A DNA stretch of 15,841 bases from Candidatus Limimorpha equi (GTDB lineage Bacteria > Bacteroidota > Bacteroidia > Bacteroidales > F082). The DNA lies in contig JAGHSL010000223.1 of NCBI GenBank assembly GCA_018065885.1, positions 1 to 15,841 on the forward strand, read 5' to 3'. The notes beneath the pieces were generated by a model. That model saw only the letters and a list, made by a program, of their open reading frames with translations. It made no database searches and was not told the DNA's origin. The position numbers and the translations under genes were made by a program. Positions 12,989-15,841 of this stretch are shown here, piece by piece; the first letter of the stretch is position 1; every line of letters begins with the position of its first letter.

Positions 12989-14113
12989 TTATTCAATTGA
13001 TTTACAGTAAGATCTACGACGCATAAAAGGTTCCGTCTTATAGTCATTCCAAATCGACTGCACCTTATAATTTGTCTCAAGCTGAGGATTGGTAATCATC
13101 TTGGTAATGCCAAACTTTATGCAGTTTTCATGAATATACTTGAAAATCGGAACTATGCCTCCTTTACCCTGATATTCAGGCAGAATGCCAATCATCAAAG
13201 CCTCCAAGGTGTCGTTATGCCTGATGGCATGAAGGATACGCAAAAAACCGAAGGGCAGTAGACGGCCATTGCTTCTCTTGACAACTTTCGAAAGCGAAGG
13301 AACACAGAAAGCGAACCCCACAGGCTTATCATTCGCATCAATCAGGACGCAGACAAAGTCTTTATTCAGGATTGGAATATAAGTCAGCAAATAACGTTTA
13401 ATCTGACGGTCGGTAAGAGGCGTAAATTGGAAAAGCGGAGCAAAGGTCTCATTATACATGTGAAAAATAGACATGCCATAGCGTAGACACATCCCTAACA
13501 TCGTATGGGCTTTAGCTGCACGGAGTCCGAAACGCCTTTCTATCAAATCAGTATATTGAAAAGAGGGGGGAAGAACATCGGGAATATCGACAATCGATTG
13601 CGTCCAGTCGACATCCTTGTCAAACCCGATTTGTTTCAAGAGCCTGTCATAATAAGGGAAATTATAAAGACAAGTAAAAGGACTTAAATGCTCATATCCT
13701 TCCACAAGAAGACCTTCTCTGTCCATATCGGTAAAGCCAAGCGGCCCTTTTATTAAAGTGCAGCCACGTTCCTTTCCCCATGCTGAAACCGCATCAATCA
13801 AAGCCTGCAGCACCTCGACATCTTCAATGAACTCAATCCATCCAAAACGGACAACAGGCTGTTGCCAAGTCTCGTTTGCCTTGCGATTGATGATGGCAGC
13901 CACACGACCAACTATCTTGGCATTTTTATAGGCTAAAAAATAATCGGCCTCGCAATATTCAAAAGCACCATTATGCTTAGGATTGAAAGTGTCAAATTCA
14001 TCACCTCTTAAAGCGGGAACCCAGTTTTCGCAATCTTTGTATAATTCGTAAGGGAAAAGTATAAACTTCTTTAAATCACTACGATTAGCTATCTTTTTGA
14101 TTTCAATAGACAT
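12989..14113 (-). CDS. GNAT-like N-acyltransferase of the YghO / bacterial ceramide synthase type
   Basis: 374 residues. Diagnostic blocks are FILFPYELYKDCENWVP, FEYCEADYFLAYKNAKIVGRVAAIIN (the GNAT core strand and cofactor area), RFGWIEF, CTLIKGPLGFTDMDREGLLV, YNFPYYDRLLKQIGF and late GILPEYQGKGGIVPIF. I recognise this as the family that includes E. coli YghO and, as I recall, the Caulobacter bacterial ceramide synthase, which N-acylates a long-chain ketosphinganine-type base using an activated fatty acid. It is the first gene of an operon with an acyl-activating enzyme and an acyl carrier protein, the same trio seen in the Caulobacter ceramide cluster. Serine palmitoyltransferase is not in the window. 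Other amine substrates remain possible. Family call firm, substrate inferred. Confidence 0.75.
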   Translation of the reverse strand: MSIEIKKIANRSDLKKFILFPYELYKDCENWVPALRGDEFDTFNPKHNGAFEYCEADYFLAYKNAKIVGRVAAIINRKANETWQQPVVRFGWIEFIEDVEVLQALIDAVSAWGKERGCTLIKGPLGFTDMDREGLLVEGYEHLSPFTCLYNFPYYDRLLKQIGFDKDVDWTQSIVDIPDVLPPSFQYTDLIERRFGLRAAKAHTMLGMCLRYGMSIFHMYNETFAPLFQFTPLTDRQIKRYLLTYIPILNKDFVCVLIDANDKPVGFAFCVPSLSKVVKRSNGRLLPFGFLRILHAIRHNDTLEALMIGILPEYQGKGGIVPIFKYIHENCIKFGITKMITNPQLETNYKVQSIWNDYKTEPFMRRRSYCKSIE

Positions 14114-14147
14114 AACTCAAGTACCATTTAGGATTGAATGAAAATAC

Positions 14148-14155
14148 AAATTTAG
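14148..14155 (-). promoter_or_regulatory. -7 promoter box of the acyltransferase operon
   Basis: The minus strand reads TAAATTTG, an exact TAnnTTTG match, about 35 bases before the start at 14113. TTTG occurs 14 bases upstream of it, closer than the usual -33 spacing. Confidence 0.5.
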
Positions 14156-14231
14156 GCAAAAAACAAATCAAAAGAATTAAAAACTTTCAATATTTTCAAA
14201 ACTTTCAATCAACCATTTCATTACAACAACA

Positions 14232-14259
14232 AAAAAGGATGGCGAAAGCCATCCTTTTT
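14232..14259 (-). terminator. terminator of the exb operon
   Basis: AAAAAGGATGGC and GCCATCCTTTTT form a perfect 12-bp stem closed by a GAAA tetraloop, about 20 bases after the last ExbD stop. On the minus strand it is followed by a T-rich TTTTTTGTTGTTG. It is symmetrical and could also stop transcription from the other side. Confidence 0.9.
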
Positions 14260-14280
14260 CAATATCAGACAAATAAATGA

Positions 14281-14754
14281 TTATCTCTGATTTTCAAGAG
14301 CGCTACCCTTGAGCGTGGTGTAGTTGATACGGAATGCACCAACCTTACGAAGCTCCTGCTTCACGTCGGTGACGACACCCATACGGGTATCCTTATGCAC
14401 CTTCAGAGCAGTGGTCAGGAGCGGACGGTCAGCTTCAGCACGTGATTCACGTTCTTTCATAATCCAGTCAGCGATGTCGTCCGGACGGGCGAAAGCATCA
14501 TCAAGCTGGATACGTGATTCGGTACCGAGCTTGGTATCACGCGGAGGGCCGATGTAGATGCTGCTCACCAATGCCTTCCTTTCGAGCTTCTGGATTTCAG
14601 AAGCCTTAGGCATGGCGGTCTTGACTTTCAGTTCAACGTCACGCATTGATGTGGTAATCATGAAGAAGAAAATCAACATGTAAACGATATCCGGCAGTGA
14701 TGAGGTACTCACTTGTGGCACTTCCTTGCTACCTTCTTTTCTGAATTTACCCAT
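14281..14754 (-). CDS. ExbD/TolR-family biopolymer transport protein (second of two)
   Basis: 157 residues. A short cytoplasmic N-terminus (MGKFRKEGSKEVPQVSTSSL) leads to one transmembrane helix, PDIVYMLIFFFMITTSM, in which D22 is the proton-carrying aspartate expected for ExbD/TolR. A periplasmic domain of about 115 residues follows. ExbD works with an ExbB/TolQ channel to turn the proton gradient into movement of TonB or an analogous partner. It is the distal gene of the operon, 13 bases after the other ExbD, and is followed by a strong terminator. Paired ExbD genes are common in Bacteroidota. TonB is not in the window, so the partner (TonB uptake or another motor) is not fixed. Confidence 0.9.
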   Translation of the reverse strand: MGKFRKEGSKEVPQVSTSSLPDIVYMLIFFFMITTSMRDVELKVKTAMPKASEIQKLERKALVSSIYIGPPRDTKLGTESRIQLDDAFARPDDIADWIMKERESRAEADRPLLTTALKVHKDTRMGVVTDVKQELRKVGAFRINYTTLKGSALENQR

Positions 14755-14767
14755 AGTTTATCCTCCT

Positions 14768-15337
14768 TTAATTATTACCGTACACAACAGGTTCAGCTTC
14801 ACTGACACGTACTGGCACAGCATCATTAATAGCTTTAGTTTGATCTTCGTTGAGTTGGTCGAGATGCTTGTGGAATTTCTGAACTGCCAATTCCTCCTTC
14901 ATTTCATTGAAGGCGCGTGCCAACTCATTCTGCACACTGATATACATAGCATACGAAGTACCGCGGTCATTCTGCAAGGAAATAACGCCCTTCGACATCA
15001 AAACGTCACCAACGAGGTCGAAAGTCTTGGTTTCGACTTCAGGAGCGGTTGGGTCGTTTGGACGTGGAGTCATAAACTCCTTGGCTTGGTCTTTCAGCAA
15101 AGAAATGTCGGAAGGACGGCCATTGACCAACAGTCTATCGTTTTTGTTAATCAAAACATTCATCACATTTCTTTCCTTGACCTTCACGTCTTCGTCGTTG
15201 ACTTCGATAGGAGGAGGCAGACGACGGGTGATACCGTAGTCGACGTCCATTGAAGTGGTCATCAGGAAGAAACACAATAGCAAGAATGCTATGTCAGCCT
15301 GCGAACTCGAGTTAATTTCTGGAACTTTCTTGGCCAT
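14768..15337 (-). CDS. ExbD/TolR-family biopolymer transport protein (first of two)
   Basis: 189 residues. The N-terminus MAKKVPEINSSSQADIAFLL reads into the single membrane helix ADIAFLLLCFFLMTTSM, with D15 as the functional aspartate. The periplasmic part (31-189) contains RRLPPPIEV, a block NVLINKNDRLLVNGRP as in many ExbD proteins, and a longer, charged C-terminus (ELAVQKFHKHLDQLNEDQ). It would form a heteromeric stator with the second ExbD and the ExbB channel. It is 12 bases downstream of the four-helix membrane gene and 13 bases upstream of the second ExbD, so all are probably one transcript. Confidence 0.92.
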   Translation of the reverse strand: MAKKVPEINSSSQADIAFLLLCFFLMTTSMDVDYGITRRLPPPIEVNDEDVKVKERNVMNVLINKNDRLLVNGRPSDISLLKDQAKEFMTPRPNDPTAPEVETKTFDLVGDVLMSKGVISLQNDRGTSYAMYISVQNELARAFNEMKEELAVQKFHKHLDQLNEDQTKAINDAVPVRVSEAEPVVYGNN

Positions 15338-15349
15338 GATGAAGTGTTT

Positions 15350-15775
15350 TTATTTACCTGATTTAATAACTGAATAGAGAATGCAAAGAATGCTGACTCC
15401 AAGGGTTACATAAAAGAAATCAAGACCGAATTCGACCCAGCCGTGTGTGTTGCCCGAATAGGTGACATCACCAGCCTGATAAGGAATGTCGAAACTGCCT
15501 TTTGCCATAATAAATGCTACAACTCCAATAACAACAATTGCACCAATTGCAACTAAGATCTTCTTGCCATTGATACCTTTGACAACGCCGGAAATAATGA
15601 CAGAGAGCAATGCGATAACGATGCCAAGTATAATCAAGATGTAGCCCCAATTCAGGATAATTGACGTGCGGGAATCACTCGTGAGGTCCATGTAGAAATA
15701 CACGGCCAAAGCGACAGTGATGAGAGCCAGCACGGCAAGAACCCACTTACCGATGTTTGAAAGCTTACCGTTCAT
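15350..15775 (-). CDS. small four-helix membrane protein of the exb operon, unknown function
   Basis: 141 residues with four predicted membrane segments near 10-29, 40-66, 72-91 and 115-136. A polar loop between the last two (about 93-114, with GDVTYSGNTHGWVEFG) probably faces the periplasm. It has no enzymatic motif that I can see. It lies between the ExbB end and the first ExbD with gaps of only 12 bases on each side, so it is expected to act in or near that proton-driven complex, for example as an accessory membrane subunit. I recall hypothetical proteins in this slot in other Bacteroidales but no named family. The start ATG 15775 is preceded by an A/T-rich stretch. Confidence 0.75.
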   Translation of the reverse strand: MNGKLSNIGKWVLAVLALITVALAVYFYMDLTSDSRTSIILNWGYILIILGIVIALLSVIISGVVKGINGKKILVAIGAIVVIGVVAFIMAKGSFDIPYQAGDVTYSGNTHGWVEFGLDFFYVTLGVSILCILYSVIKSGK

Positions 15776-15787
15776 GATTATTACTTA

Positions 15788-15841
15788 TTATTTGTTGTAC
15801 TTAACGAGGATATCCATAAAGCTGATGGAAGCATCTTCCAT
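15788..15841 (-). CDS. C-terminal end of an ExbB/TolQ (MotA-type) proton channel, truncated by the window edge
   Basis: Only 17 codons are visible, reading MEDASISFMDILVKYNK then TAA. The pattern ME(A/D)(S/T)xIxFxDxL followed by a short basic tail is the usual end of Bacteroidetes MotA/TolQ/ExbB proteins. Position directly upstream of the membrane gene and two exbD genes on the same strand makes ExbB/TolQ the best assignment. The gene runs beyond the window, so the channel helices cannot be checked here. Confidence 0.6.
   Translation of the reverse strand: MEDASISFMDILVKYNK

Noticed and set aside
8652..13000. A 16-base match (ATTATTCAATTGATTT) between the cassette upstream region and the end of the acyltransferase gene
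   Set aside because: Short, AT-rich and partly coding in the second place; plausible by chance and without further flanking similarity.

Overview
The window comes from a member of the Bacteroidota, most likely an uncultured Bacteroidales. The evidence is a secreted protein ending in a type IX secretion (T9SS) sorting domain, the gldD and gldE gliding/T9SS-linked genes, a fib_succ_major-type lipoprotein, several -7 boxes of the form TAnnTTTG, and start codons without a clear Shine-Dalgarno. No rRNA, tRNA, CRISPR array, transposase or integrase was seen.

Layout. 1-1077 (+): the 3' end of a T9SS cargo protein, then a QueD/PTPS-type enzyme. 1203-6235 (-): a CorA-type metal channel, then mutY > ssb > gldE > gldD in transcription order, a gene order I recall as common in Bacteroidota. 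Gaps here carry 7-bp-periodic repeats and a duplicated ~85-bp dispersed repeat. 6451-8534 (+): an HU-type protein, a 29-residue very basic protein resembling the mS38/bS22 type, and an RNase G/E gene (rng) with an intrinsic terminator.

8253-11196 is the most unusual part. The last 93 codons of rng, with its terminator, occur again at 10859-11196 as a direct repeat of about 338 bp with 8 substitutions and no indel. All six coding differences are synonymous. Between the copies lies a self-contained cassette: a promoter-like box, a structured leader with a possible pseudoknot and attenuator, a 46-codon peptide gene, a surface lipoprotein whose C-terminus resembles the C-type-lectin-like variable proteins of diversity-generating retroelements, and a terminator. 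The arrangement is what a single crossover of a 2,606-bp circle at the rng 3' end would leave, though an assembly artefact is not excluded.

11236-14113 (-): a tight three-gene operon of a GNAT-like N-acyltransferase, an acyl-activating enzyme and an acyl carrier protein, matching the ceramide (sphingolipid) acylation gene set known from Caulobacter. 14281-15841 (-): an energy-transduction operon of ExbB/TolQ (only its C-terminus is present), a four-helix membrane protein of unknown role and two ExbD/TolR proteins, ending in a strong hairpin terminator.
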